Of a DNA stretch of 64,000 bases, positions 12,307 through 24,494 are shown in pieces (position 1 is the first letter of the stretch; each line of letters opens with the position of its first letter). The DNA is from Xiphophorus maculatus (taxonomy: Eukaryota > Chordata > Actinopteri > Cyprinodontiformes > Poeciliidae): assembly GCF_002775205.1 (NCBI RefSeq), contig NC_036459.1, forward strand, positions 6,455,466 to 6,519,465, written 5' to 3'. The notes under the pieces are model-generated. The model ran no database searches, was not told the DNA's origin, and saw only the letters and a program-made list of their open reading frames with translations. The translations under genes were made by a program, and so were the position numbers.

Positions 12307-13330
12307 CGCATGGCTGAAACTGAAGAAAATGATAATTGAAATTGGTCCCACAGAAGACAAAAAACCCCTGCTCTAACTACGAATGTAAAAATCATAAAAA
12401 TAATAATTGTTAACTTATTAAGTTCAACTATTTTGTGCCTTGTGTACATTTTCTTTATTTGTACAGTATTTTTCTATTCTATTTTATTGACCGTTTTGCA
12501 AATATTTCAGCTTTAAACTGTAAAAACTCTTAAAGGTTTTATTTATGTCTTTACCTTTTTGCTATATTTAATGCTTTGAAATATTGTTGCTCGCATTGGA
12601 TACCCTCCTTCACAGAAAGAAAACATTCCAAGCAATAACACGTGTCGAATGTACCAAGAAGACCTGCAGGGGGCGTTGCGACATGTTCCGTATTTCTCAA
12701 AACAAGCGAGAAAATACAGGAAGTTGGTTAAAACAAAGATTTTGTTCGACAGATGCATCACTCGTATAGGGACGTTTATTTGGATTGAATTTTTTTTCTC
12801 AGGGATTTAGATTTAGGGCCAATAAATAAAACATTTTTAAATAATATGCTCAGCAAATTATTTAAATTCCTTTCTTTAAAAAAAAAAAAGGTTTATTCAT
12901 TTTGATAACTGCTCTTGCTGAGAACATATATATAGTTTTTAAATTTGATACAAAAAACCAACTTTCTTTTTGTGAATATTTTTAAGTCAGTGTTTTCAGA
13001 CAGTTATATAAATAGAGTAAAAGGCTCATACTTGTGAAGCTGCTGCTAAACGGACTCTAATAGAAGATTAATTGAACTTCTTATTTATTCTTCATACATT
13101 TTTACCATATTTTATATCTTTATTGAATATGTTAAATGTTGTGGAAAATAAGTGTTTTTTCTGTTCATTTAGGAATTTTTTTTACAACTAGAATTTCTTT
13201 TTTGATGGATGTTTTTGCACTAGCTTCACGCATGAAAAAGGAGAAAGGAAATAGGAACAAAAAGCGAATATCTTGTTTTTGTAACTGACTGAAAATACCC
13301 TAATGTACAAGACCAGCCAAATAAAAATAA
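12307..13330 (+). other. Probable sortilin 3' untranslated region
   Basis: AT-rich sequence after the TGA at 12304-12306. Candidate poly(A) signals are AATAAATAAA at 12821-12830 and AATAAA at 13319-13324, so short and long forms are possible. No open frame here looks coding; the small frames at 12543-12769 are shadows of noncoding sequence. Confidence 0.6.
13319..13324 (+). terminator. Candidate distal poly(A) signal of sortilin
   Basis: AATAAA followed by more AT-rich sequence and then a GT-containing stretch (aaagtgtcc...tttgtgt) within about 80 bases. It lies only about 240 bases before the likely noncoding first exon donor of the next gene. The earlier AATAAATAAA at 12821 is an alternative. 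Confidence 0.4.
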
Positions 13331-13399
13331 TAATAAAATACTTTTACAAACTTTCAAAGTGTCCTTTCTTGTCCATACCCAGACCCATTCAATAAGTTT

Positions 13400-13941
13400 G
13401 TGTAATTGAAAAGATCCGTCTTTATGTGTCCATGTTTTTCTGGAGAGAGTGACGCATCTTCACCTGTTTTCTTCGGCTTGGGTAACAGGAAGCTTCGGCG
13501 CTATCAGTCTGTCGGTTAACTAGTCTCTTAAAGAAGTTTAAATCCAGCTGAGCTGGAGTCGGTAAGTAAGAAAAGTTGTTAAAGCATTTAGTAATCCCGA
13601 GCTGCAATCATTTTTGCAGATAGAGTCGGAGACACAAAGCCAGTTCAGCGATTAAAGCTGCAGTTTGTGCTAGTTAGCGTTTACGAACAGCTTGCTTGCT
13701 GGTAGTCAGCGTCATATCCAACGAGTTGTGTTTTAGTTGCCCTTACTTGGATAATAACGCAGGCCGAAGGTGGTTATTATTAGTTATTAACAGGCCACAA
13801 CTTGTTAGCCGCAGCTAACGTCTTAGAGTGAGCTTCCGTCTTTGTTGCGCAGACGTAAAAACACAAAAGCTGATAAGAAAAATTGTTTCCCAATTTTAAG
13901 GTTGTTGGTTGTGAAGAAAACGTGGCGGGAGGCTCGCTAAG
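13400..13941 (+). promoter_or_regulatory. Promoter and 5' leader of the FAM3C-like gene
   Basis: CpG frequency rises here relative to the flanks, with no TATA box evident. A strong donor, GTAAGTAAG, at 13562 suggests a noncoding first exon ending at 13561. A weak acceptor (tttaag ending at 13900) or an unspliced leader would lead to the start codon at 13942, whose context (gctaagATGt) has purine at -3. The exact start of transcription cannot be placed. Confidence 0.45.
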
Positions 13942-16037
13942 ATGTTCAGGGCTAGCGGTATGTACTAAATAAATGCATTCATGATTATTATTTTTTTTTT
14001 AAATAAAGTTTTTAACGCTCTGTATGTGTTTACCTCGCAGGCATTTTGAAGTCGGCGGCGCTCATCTTAGCGTTCCTCCTTGCTGTCTTTCTGGCTTTTC
14101 AGCTGCTGGAGATAAACGTGGAATTCAAACTAGGCAGCGTGATGTGTGAGTGACGGATTTTGTCCTTTTTATGTGTTTTTCTGCTGGTTGTTAAGCATCG
14201 CTGACCGTAAAATAGATGTGGAAATCGTTCTTTAAGAACTAAGGGAGGGCTTGTGATGACTGACGTTTGTCTTACTCACTTTTTTCGCTTTTCTGTTTTT
14301 TAGCCAGATCTTTGCCAGAAAGTGAAGCTCGTACGTATTCCCATCTTTCATTCTGTTTTTGCATAATCACTGCTGTGAAATGATGCAGAGTCCGATGTTT
14401 AAAAGCCTTAAAATAAGATAACTTGTTGTATTATTGTAATACTGAAAGTCTTGGAAAAATCCATCCTTTAACTTTAGTAATTCAGCATGATAATTATTAG
14501 TGTGCTTGCAATAAAAACACTTTATCTACATTTTTCTGAGGTTGCAGCATACAAAGAACAATTTTCTGAGAGTTTATGATGCCTGCTTCACTTCTAGATT
14601 TATTACTTACTGTACTTTAGACTAAAGGTTGGATTTTGTTCTTCATTGAGCGTTTATGATTCAATAAAAAAAAAAAAAAGTTCAAGCCTCATTGCACATC
14701 GTTGCCATAGCTACTGGTGTCTGTATTTATAGATTGATGTGGTATTTGCTGCCTGTGCTTGCAGACACAAAGCCAGCTGTGCATAAATGTGGACTTTCCA
14801 AGGCGTGTCCACCTGGACACATGGCCTTCAAGCTGACCAGCGGAGCTGCCAGTGTGGTCGGCCCCAGAATGTGCCTAGAGGACAAACTGTAAGTGGAATT
14901 CAGTCGATAAAATAATACTGCAGAAAGCATTATACACACACACACAGTTTGTAGTATCAACATGCTTTTTTTTTTTTAACCTTTTGTAACTCGTATGTTG
15001 AGTGATGACGACAACAGGTCGCGTCAGGGGGGAAAAAAACGATGAGCTTTAATCATGCGATTCTTTGACTTTGTGTTGTAGATTAATGAGCAGTGTAAAG
15101 AACAATGTTGGGAGAGGGATCAATATCGCCTTGCTCAATGGTACGACACAGCCTTCCAAACTAAAATTTGTAATTTCACATGTAAATTTCTAGTTTTATT
15201 TCTAAATATTTTTTTTTTTCTCGCCAGGAAAAACAGGAGAACTAATAAAGACAGCTTATTATGACATGTGGGCAGGAGGTCAGTATGTATTTTCGCATTA
15301 GGCATATAAAGATATTTGCACTGTGCTAACTGGGTCTGTAACCCTTTATAGACGTGGCTCCATTTATTAAATTTCTCAAAGAAATTGAAGATGGGACAAT
15401 CGTAATGATGGCTTCATTTGATGACTCAGCATCAAAGTAATGGATTCTACAAATTCAACTGATTTGAATTAGATGTGCTGGAGTTGTTCTTGTTTTTTTT
15501 TTCATGTTATTTCTTCGGTTCTTTAGACTCAATGATGAAGCCAGGAAGCTGATTGCAGATCTGGGCAGCTCGGCTGTGGGGAACCTGAGCTTCCGGGACA
15601 ACTGGATCTTTGTAGGAGGGAAAGGCATCAAGACCAAAACCCCATTCGAACAGGTAACGTCACCTCGCCACAACCTTCATGCATCTTCTCCTCTCATTGT
15701 TTTCATTTCCAAATGCCAACGGTCAGGAGTTTCATTTGGGTTGGTTCCAGTAGAAGTTCACATCCCACTGAGCTCACAACACCCTGAAGATGCCCACGTC
15801 CATTTATGCCTCTTCAGCATCCATATTTGCCCCATGAAGTCTGGTTTCTGTCTTAGTGTTGCTTACCTAAGAAAAATGAGCCCTGCCTAGCGTAGCTAAT
15901 ACCTATTCAGGTTTGTTATGAATTTCTTTTGTCTCTCCTTTCTTCAGCACATAAAGAACAGTGCCGACACGAACAAATACGAGGGCTGGCCCGAAGTCTT
16001 GGAGATGGAAGGCTGCATACCGCAGAGGCAGACCTGA
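13942..16037 (+). CDS. fam3c: FAM3C/ILEI-like secreted GG-domain protein, 9 coding exons, 227 aa
   Basis: Secreted cytokine-like protein of the FAM3 family; FAM3C (ILEI) is known for roles in epithelial-mesenchymal transition and in retina. Exons: 13942-13957, 14041-14145, 14304-14330 (a 27-base microexon), 14765-14888, 15082-15140, 15228-15278, 15352-15436, 15527-15653, 15948-16037. All junctions are GT-AG and phases agree. The product is 227 residues, the human FAM3C length, and its cysteines fall at 58, 64, 86 and 221 exactly as in the human protein. Residues 8-27 form a hydrophobic signal/anchor segment. The GG domain carries the signature blocks [34 protein letters not shown] and [16 protein letters not shown]. 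The blocks [24 protein letters not shown] and the C terminus fit FAM3C better than FAM3A; FAM3B and FAM3D are more distant. Confidence 0.93.
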
Positions 16038-16241
16038 TCCCACTGGTGTAGTTTCACCTGTTCAGCCGGTCTGTCCTGCTGTCTCAGTTCGGATTGGTCA
16101 GATGTCTTTCCATTTGAACCTAAAGCAGATTTGGACGCCGCTTTTCAGTTTGAAAAAGAGTAATAAACTACAGAGCGGGAGAACAGACGCCGTCACCGTC
16201 TTGCATCTTTGTTATAGATGGATGCTTTAAATGGGACGGAA

Positions 16242-16247
16242 AATAAA
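16242..16247 (+). terminator. Poly(A) signal of the FAM3C-like gene
   Basis: AATAAA lies 205 bases after the stop codon and is followed within about 40 bases by a T/GT-rich stretch (ggttctgttattctc). This gives a short 3' untranslated region of about 240 bases. Confidence 0.6.
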
Positions 16248-16289
16248 AGTGCAGTGAAGCAAATTGGTTCTGTTATTCTCATCACACTT

Positions 16290-17092
16290 CTTATATTTAG
16301 AGCCCAAAGACCTGGCGTTGCTAGACTGTTGAGGTTTTGCACTGTTCATTAATTAGTGTCACTGCCTATTTTTTGTAGTTAGGAACTAAACTTTCTATAT
16401 TCTACAAGCTGCCTTAATCCATTTCATATGTTTTGTAGCTAACAAGCGTGGTAAAAAAAAAAAATTCTTCTTTCCGGAGTTGTTTAATTTTTTAGAAAAT
16501 TATCATTTTGATTGTAATCAAGCATACCAAATTCACTGTGCAATATGTAAATATTTCTATAGACCAAGTGTTGGATTCAAAAGATTTAATTTAAAAATAT
16601 TACAACAGTAATATAAGTTCTTAGAATAAATAAATGATAATGAGACTGTTCTTTGTCCGAGTTTCTTATTTGGTGAATTGCTTGTACAGAAAGGCTAAGT
16701 CCCACTCAAGTTAATTAAGGTGACTAGTAATGAAAACTCAGGTGGAAAATATGGCTGCTGCGTAATAATCACGAACTTGTTTTGATTACAAGTTTACAGT
16801 TAAGCTGTAGCTCCAGAAGATGAAATGCTACAAACAAGACTCCAAAGTTTTATTCTAGTTAATGTTGACTGGCAGAGTGGGGGAACCTCCCTGATGATGA
16901 TGGAACCTTTTCTTTCATTTGAACAATGGAGCTTCAGCTTGCACAAGGACATCAAACCTCGGCTGCAGGTGGCGATTTGAATAGGCCAGCGCTGCAGTTC
17001 GCAATTCCAGTCTGACAAAGGAAGAGAATACGCCTGTTGTTTGGACCGTTATTTGTATTCTCTTGATCTAAATCTCCATTTAGAAATTCTTT
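16290..17092. other. Intergenic, no recognisable feature
   Basis: AT-rich DNA with poly-A runs. I see no exon, RNA gene or clear repeat boundary. Confidence 0.5.
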
Positions 17093-17303
17093 AGAAAAGT
17101 TATCTGTTTGCGTGCCGTGGTGGCGTAGGGAATAACGCGACCCATATTTGGAGGCCTTGAGTCCTCTACGCGGCCGGCCCGGGTTCGACTCCCGGACCTG
17201 GCAAGATTTGCTGCATGTTTTCCCCCTCGACTTTCCCCTTCCTGTCAGCCTACTTTCGGATAAGGGACACTAGAGGGGTTAAAAAAAAAGAAAAGTTATC
17301 TGT
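17093..17303 (+). mobile_element. tRNA-derived SINE with perfect 15-bp target-site duplications
   Basis: The body is 17108-17288. A tRNA-like head carries a box A-like tggcgtaggg (17121-17130) and a perfect box B, ggttcgactcc (17182-17192). After it comes a tRNA-unrelated C/T-rich part (cccctcgactttccccttcctgtc in two stretches) and an A-rich tail (17280-17288). The flanks agaaaagttatctgt at 17093-17107 and 17289-17303 are identical, the hallmark of LINE-assisted retroposition. It belongs to the common teleost SINE2/tRNA type. Loss of tRNA cloverleaf pairing and the A-tail argue against a functional tRNA gene. Confidence 0.92.
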
Positions 17304-20150
17304 CCCACATGTTAATGTCCCTCTTTAAGCTATCTTTACGACAAAGACACACTGATAAGATTTTGTTTAGAAATGTATTTGAAAGATAACCGACAAGCCA
17401 AACAACTTAATCTAACCTAAAAGTTCAGTTTTGTTTGTTTTTCTGAGCTTAAGATGGTGTTAACATTTTTTCCACAATGGTACGTCTTTTTTCACGGCAG
17501 CCAGGTTTCTGCCAGATAAAAAAGTTTTAAAAATTTTATAACAAAATAAAATCCCTCTCAAACATGTATTGTAAGCAGTGGTGTCCCCAACAGTTGTGTG
17601 GAAGATGTCAACATAATTTGTGCAAATATGTATGATAGTTTTCTGAAGATGAATAGTGGAAAAGATAAGTTTTAACTTGCTGCCAAATACTTTTTCATAT
17701 CCTTACGCCAGCTTTTTAGTAGTATATACTCAGTACATATATTTCTACTTAAAAACATAAACCTCACTAAATCAAACATAGCAAAGTACTTTATAAAATT
17801 CTGCAGCTTTTGGTTTCAATACGTCACCCTGACAGTATTAGTGGCTCTCTATCTGGCCACCAGATGGCCCCTTGTGTTCACAAAATTTTAAACTCAGATT
17901 CAAATTATCTTTATTTTGGTAAACTTACAACAACAAAAAAGAAACAACTTGAAACTATTTTACAATTATTAAAAAAAAAGGTATAGACTGAAGCCCAAGG
18001 CTTATTGTTGCCTATAAACTCAGCATTCTACAATCAACTGTTTTAATACTTTTACTTCGGAGTATAATGCTGTGTGCAATTCACATCATTATACAGACTA
18101 ATCTTATCTGTTAAACAGGTCACATATCTCTTATTTTGTTGCATCATATTCATGTTTTTATGAGCATATATTTTTTCCAGTTTCTTATCTCGTTCCTCTA
18201 CAAAAAATGACCGACAGGAGGCGCTATTGCACTATATTTTAATCAAACCCTGTCTCATCTGTTTTGTTGCGTCTTCACTGTTTAGTTGAGCTACATGTAA
18301 ACAGCAGGGAAGAGCGTGTTTTTTTTCCTTTGTCTAGTTAAATATATAAATATCAAATCTGACAAATATCTCTGTGGGACATTTTATCGATGATGCATAG
18401 AGCTGTCCCTTATGTCAGTTTAAAAACTGATAATGTTTTCTGATAAAGTGTAAAAACTGCTGATTTTGGTTTAATTTTAGCATCAGACAAGACCAGAAGC
18501 CTTATGAAAAGCATAAAATACATACAAATATCAAGAATCTGTGGGGAAATCTCATTAATATGTTAAATTGTTTTTACCACTCTACATGCTGGTATGTAAG
18601 AAAGGATTTGATCTGCAGCGTCCCACTCCGTCCTCACCTTTCCGTCCTCCCTGTCATCTGAACAGCATTCACCTATCCTATCATCCTATCAGTGCAGCAG
18701 AAGAGGGAAAGACTCTGCTGCGCTTCCTCTGATGTCACCCAAACTCCACACGCCATTCCCTACCATTTTCCATTTACCGTCTGTGTTTTCACAGGCCTGT
18801 AAAGGAAGGCAGCGGCTATGTTGTTAGCGGTTCCCCCTGTTACTGGGAATGTGGAAACAACACACTTATTTCCATTGTAAAGAAATATATGTGCTGGTGT
18901 GCAGGACGTGCGTGTCCTCATTGCTCTCTCTCATGTGGGCAGAATGCCTTCAGAGCTCCTGAAAACAAAGTGTAGGAGTGAAGCTGTCTTATGTAAAACA
19001 AGCTAACTGGTGCATGATGTGTGAATCCAGCCCATCTCCATCTAAGCATCATGTAAAAGCACAGAATTATAAATACAGGCAGCCTATAGAATCTGTTTCT
19101 TTACTACTTTTGTCTTCATGCTCTCAGTATAAATCGTCCCAGTGAACAAAAGATGGCCGTCTCTGTAGAGCTCAAAGTTCTCTGTGACCCCTTGACTGTT
19201 GCCCTTTGACCGCCTGACCAAAAACACTCCTGCTGCTGTTTGTCGGACAGAAAACTTTTGAGGAGTTCTTTTGGTATGCCTATGAACCCTTTGATAAAAA
19301 TTCTCCGGCATGCCAATATTCCAAAAGGCAGACATAACCGAAACACTAGGCAGGCTGTTTTATAACTGCCCTCCCAACATACATGAATGCACACACTGAT
19401 CCAGGCAGCTGTGTTTACACTCTGTGGGTCTGTGGGAACTTCCTGCAGACCTCAGCACAGACACCACGGAGGCCAGCGATGCTCACACGGATCGATAACT
19501 GATTTTATGGATCCTTGAAAACTACTCTACATATAGTGGAACTGAACCTCTTTGTTGTCAATGAGAAGGTTGATGCGCTGCGTTTTTTTTTTTTTACTTC
19601 TGTGTTTTTCTGTAAACCAAAGTTTACATAGGAGTAATGTGCTCAGAATGAAAACATCTTAAAGTTTTTTGCCGTTGGTAATGTCTAACTTGGTCCCTCA
19701 CTCGTGTACATGCATGCTCTCTTTGGTCTTGGGTGGAAAACAAAGATTTCATTCATTGCCATCATCTTGATTTTCTGCAGCACAGCTGCAGCTCTGGGTC
19801 AGGAAGCAGAGGCGGATCGGATCACTGCTGGTGAAGAACTTTAGACCAGTGTAAGCGTGACCTTTAGAAACCACAAACCAGTCTGAGTTTGCTATGCCGC
19901 TGTTGTGCAACAGCAGCAACCTTGCCTAAGGAAGCGGGTATAATTGCATGAACTTTATGGAAGGTTTGAAAGACATTTATCAGTTTGGGCATGCCATAGG
20001 ATGTGCAGAAAAAGAAATTTATAAAAATGTAACATTTAGCATTTGTACTTGAGTTTAAAAATGAAAAGATCCTTTTTCAGTTTTGCAGAAGGATTGGAGC
20101 CTTTTCCAGTGAGAGGGATGGCATATTCGCAAAGGAACATAAAGACAAAT
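17304..20150. other. Intergenic, mostly unassigned
   Basis: No convincing exon. The stretch 18600-18790 is less AT-rich and non-repetitive and might be regulatory, but nothing specific supports this. Short open frames at 19084-19394 lack conserved-looking composition. Confidence 0.4.
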
Positions 20151-20156
20151 ATACAC

Positions 20157-20340
20157 ACAGAAACCAAAAATAGAGTTGCCAATTAAGCGAAGATGCTTGT
20201 TTTGGACTGTGGGAGGAAACCAGAACGCCCAGAGAAAACCCCCACACACACAAACACAACCCAGGGAGGCCCCAGCTGGGAGTTGACCTATAGCCCTCTT
20301 GCTGTGAGTAGGAGCAGTGCAAACTTGCAACTATTTAATA
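20157..20340 (-). repeat. Widespread teleost interspersed repeat fragment
   Basis: The string tttggactgtgggaggaaacc followed by agaaaaccc, a CA-rich stretch and ttgacctatagccctcttgctgtgag matches a repeat that I recall as abundant in many fish genomes. Family assignment (LINE tail or DNA element) is uncertain. It abuts the Tc1 relic that begins near 20349. Confidence 0.6.
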
Positions 20341-20344
20341 TTAC

Positions 20345-20640
20345 TGGGTGCCTTGCAGAAATATTCAAATCTCTTTCATTTTTTCCCCCCAATTCTCTCA
20401 TGCTACAGCCAAAAAACTCAATGTATTTTATTCAGATCTTATGAGACAGATAAAAAAAAAAAGCAGTGCAATAACTAAGGTTCGTGGTTTTCGAAGTTAT
20501 TTCGCTAGTAAACCTCTGAATATATTGTGGAAATTCATTCACCCCTTTACTCTGATGCCCCTGAATAAAATCAAGGACCAAATACCGCATTCAAAAGTCA
20601 CGTAATTAGAAAGCAGAGTCCGCCTGTGAGTGATTCATTC
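20345..20640. mobile_element. Internally deleted Tc1-like element (both termini, no transposase)
   Basis: The left part (gccttgcagaaatattcaaa, then acagccaaaaaactcaatg, then tattttattcagatc) resembles one terminus. The right part (acccctttactctgatg, then aaaagtcacgtaattagaaag, then agtccgcctgtgagtgatt) resembles the other terminal region of the same fish family. About 1 kb of transposase is missing. The reading frames here are shadows. Confidence 0.65.
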
Positions 20641-21782
20641 CAGGCCGAGGGTAGATTCAGATTTTAATCACTGGTATTTTGTAATAAGTAAAGAATTAAT
20701 AAAATAAAAACAATTTTTTTTACAAGTGTTTATACGTTCATTCGTAGTGTTGAGTACCAATTAGCGTACCTGCATCAAATCATTCCCCTACATCTGATTT
20801 TTATAAGAACATATAGATAGATAATATTTTTAGTACAGGGAACTAGTTTGCTTTATCTTTTATAGCCGTCTAGAACGATTTTGTTGCATCCAATAAAAAG
20901 ATAAAGCGTTGGACTTCATGGTTGTTTTCTTGTCTTTCATGCAGACTCTGTGGAAGAATATTGTTTACGTGGCTTAAGGACTCCTGACCGCAAAATCTGC
21001 CTCATACATTATGCAATAGTCTAGACGAGAGTCCTTTTAACTTTTCCTGATCGCGCTTCTCCGTCCTTAAACTGTGAATTCATTCCAAAGAAACGGATAG
21101 CACAACAGCAGCCTGTACTCTTCTTTTTGTGCTGCGTTTGCGTTACTAATATCAGTTTACTGCACCCCTCATAGAAGCTGTGAAAACATAATAAGAAGAT
21201 TAGATTTAGAAAAGTTTCCAAAAAAGAAAAAAGAAAAGAAAAAAAAAAAACTCATTTACAATTGTCATACACAGCAGGCAATTGTTAAATCAAAATGATA
21301 TCTTCCGGAACATTTTATATCTTAAGCTCAACAATGAGTAGTTTTCAAACTGAAGAACACCACAGTAACCCAGATAATAATACAGTATGTGTACATGATT
21401 TCTGCTGTTCTCAGCTTTTAAAATAACCAGAAACAAAAGCCTCCCCAGCCCCAGTCTGAGTCAAAACCTGCATGCAGGGATGAGCAGTGTTTAACTGCAC
21501 CATAGTTTCAACATCAGCAGTCTTCATGCAGTCTCAGTCATAATCATGGTGTGCTGCAGCAATGAAGAAAATGTTTAACAAAAAGGAGGTTCCAGACATG
21601 GGTGGGCTTCTTTGTTAGGGACCGACCCTGGGTTGTGGTTTTACCAAGTCATGCGTAACAGTGACTGTACAGTGCACACCTTCTTTAATGTCCCCCCCCC
21701 CAGTTTGGGGCCTTTCTTAGAATAGTTTTTCCTTATTTAACAAACATTTTTAGAAGATTTTTCTTACAATCTAAATTTAGAT

Positions 21783-22280
21783 AGTGTTTCAAAAGTATTC
21801 ATACCCCATGAACAGATTCACATTTTTAATCTTTCTTTCATTTTGTGTGTTGGACCCAAACAAAGTGGAGCGTAGTTTGAAAGAAACATCTTCCTCCTAA
21901 ATTTGAAGATAAAGAATCATTTCTAAGAAAAGTTGAAAATGTATAACAAGCATTTGAATTCAAACTTCTCCAGATCGAGCTACGATAACAAAATTGCAAT
22001 GCTCTTTTTGTTGTCTTAGAGCAAACTTCTCCCTGGCAGTATCATGCAGGTCATGGTGGATGCAAAGATAGCAGTTGTCAATCAGAGAAATATTTAGATG
22101 AAGCTAAAATCATATGACTGCAGTTTGTTTTTCATTCTTGTTGGAGCAGTTGATGTTGGCACCTCCTTCCTGATAACATCACTCAGATGGAAAGCTCCAT
22201 CTGGACGTTGCAGTTCCGTGCTCCGCCCAGTCAATGTGAGCGAGTCTGTTTTGTCTTCTACAATGGGAAACATTCCAATC
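21783..22280. mobile_element. Degenerate Tc1-like relic
   Basis: The segment at 21783-21905 (aaaagtattcataccccatg ... ggacccaaacaaagtgg) resembles a Tc1 terminus. The following 400 bases include blocks such as ctggcagtatcatgcagg and agatggaaagctcc that may be decayed internal sequence. Divergence is high. Confidence 0.45.
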
Positions 22281-22889
22281 TAGACGATTTTTATCTTACG
22301 GTTTTGTTTTATTTTTTAACATAGTTCTAAAATAAGAATGAAATGTCTGTTTTAAGACAAGTGAAATAAAACTAACCATTTAGAATGCTTCATTTTGACA
22401 GCGCAGACAGACAATGCAATGAACATAGATAAGGCGGATCGGTTGGTCTTGAAGGATTTCCTCTTATTGTACAGCTGCTTGTCTTTCTAGAATGACGCAA
22501 GATTTTGAGATTGTTTGATTTTGAAAGAAGAAAAAAAAACATCGCATTTTTATATAATAAGGGTCTTTATTAAATTATGAGATAAACAGATCAGCTTGAA
22601 CTGATATACAAGAAAAAAAATGTTTTGATATTTATATTCTTTTACTATTTTTGACCAGCGAAAGCAGCAGTCACCTTTTTATTACACATTTAGGCAGGGC
22701 TTTTATATGGCCCTCTTACATTACATAAATGTGTTTGTCATGCTGTAAATGTCAATAAAAGTTACTTTTATGGGTTAGTATACGAGTCCGATGACTTAAC
22801 TCCTTTTGTTTGAGAAGACATTTAGTACGACTACTAAAATAAAATTAAATCAAGACATTGTTAAGCAATAAGGTCAGCTCACCATGTTA

Positions 22890-23360
22890 TTTAGACCAGT
22901 CATGTATTCTGACCATTTTTAAACAGGCTTGCATCGCCTTTCGGAAAACTATTTTCCAGGATCGCCCTGCATTCAGAGAAATCAATCTCTGATTGATCAG
23001 CTTCTTGGAACATCCTAAACACTCCCACAGCAGGATGCTCCTTCCACCAAGTTTCCCCCTGCTTGAGGATGATGTGTTTAGGGTCACACCCCAAGTTAAG
23101 GGTTTTGCAAGTAAACCATAAAGTATATTCTTAAACTGGCCTCATTCAACAGGTTTGAACAAAGCAGATGATATTTATTCAGAGACTCAATTACACGCAG
23201 GCAGATTGTATTTGGTAGATAAAGGCACATGATGTCCTTCTACGTCATTCATTTATTCTGGTGTTTCAGAAAATTCTAATAGAAAATGGCTGAGGTAGGA
23301 ATGTGACAAATGTAATCTGAAAACAATAAGAGGGGTAAATATTTCTACAGTGCTAAAATG
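22890..23360 (-). mobile_element. Decayed Tc1-like transposon, antisense transposase part plus terminus
   Basis: The block ccaggatcgccctgcattc ... cccacagcaggatgctcc resembles the antisense of the Tc1 catalytic region. Further right, caattacacgcaggcagat and ggggtaaatatttctacagt resemble the 3' terminal region. Multiple small indels break every frame. Confidence 0.5.
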
Positions 23361-24004
23361 AGCAATTGATCAAATTATGTTGTACTAAAACCTTTATTGC
23401 TACAGATTGACTTTTGGTCCAGAAATGGGTTGTTAGTTGGTTAGTCATGACTGGTAGCTGCTTCCCACAGATTGCGATCATTATGTTGTATATTCCACCA
23501 AATGATGTTCTAATTCTTAAAGTGTTTGTTTCACTTTAGGGTACGGTGTTACCCTAAAATGAAATGACACGGATGTTCACCTGGGCACCAGTCCATAAAC
23601 TTCTGTGTCATCGTCTGAATACCAAACAGATCAGTGACATCGGCGTGACGTTCATGACCGGAGAGGCACTGACCCATCTGGAATCGGACGTACAAATGGA
23701 TAAAACCTCTGATAATAGCTTGTTTAATTTAAACATTTTTTTTAAAGGCTTTTCATTGTGATTCAATCAATTCCATACTGTTCAAAAAAATTTGACAGAA
23801 AAAAAAAAGAAAAAAAAAGGAATATTTCATATAAAAGGACAAAATTTAATTTTGAAGGTTTTTTGCCTCTCTTTTTTGTTACTGAAATTAAAACTTGTGT
23901 ATGATCTTATCTTTTCTTCCATATAAAGTCCATGCAGCTATCCTTCGTGGACATGAATAAATAAATACTTTTACATGTACTTAAATAGAGTAAATGCATG
24001 TAAA

Positions 24005-24490
24005 AACATTTACTCTGCTTAAAGTTTTTCACATTCTGTCCCATTACAGCCACAAAATTCAGCGAATGTTATTGTTTGCTTACATGATCGACCAAGATAA
24101 AATAGTATACAATTCTAAAGTGTAAGAAAAAATGAAGAACTGTGGTTCATTCACCATCAACATTCAGGCAACACTTTGTAGAACAGTTACAGCAGCAATT
24201 CGTTTGGAGTAGATCTCTACCAACTTTGCACATTTAAGCTTTTACACTTTTGTCAAAATTAAGAGTGTTTGTGAAAAGACATTTTTAAGCTGAACGAGAT
24301 TTTGGTTTAGACTTTGAACACATCGATATGAGTCGATCATTCTGGCTTTTTGTTGCCACTTCAGTCTCAAGTCTTTTGTAGCTTTTCTTTCAGGATATAT
24401 TCAGCTCCCGTCATCTTCCCATCGCCTCTGTCCCTGCTGAGGAAAAGCATGCCTGCATGATGCTGCCACCACCACCATGGTTACACGGAA
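24005..24490 (-). mobile_element. Tc1-like element relic, antisense
   Basis: Begins with a terminus-like part (tttttcacattctgtccc, attacagccacaaaattcag). It continues with ttacagcagcaattcg, tctctaccaactttgcaca, tcagtctcaagtcttttg and gcctgcatgatgctgccacc, which is the order seen along the antisense strand of fish Tc1 elements. Internal deletions shorten it to under 500 bases. Confidence 0.7.
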
Positions 24491-24494
24491 ATTA

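Noticed and set aside
13942..16037. FAM3A identity for the second gene
   Set aside because: Some blocks (FVGGKG, MWAGD) are FAM3A-like, but [24 protein letters not shown] and the 227-residue length fit FAM3C.
17112..17205. Possible tRNA gene
   Set aside because: Box B is perfect, but cloverleaf pairing is poor and the unit has a tRNA-unrelated body, an A-tail and target duplications, so it is a SINE.
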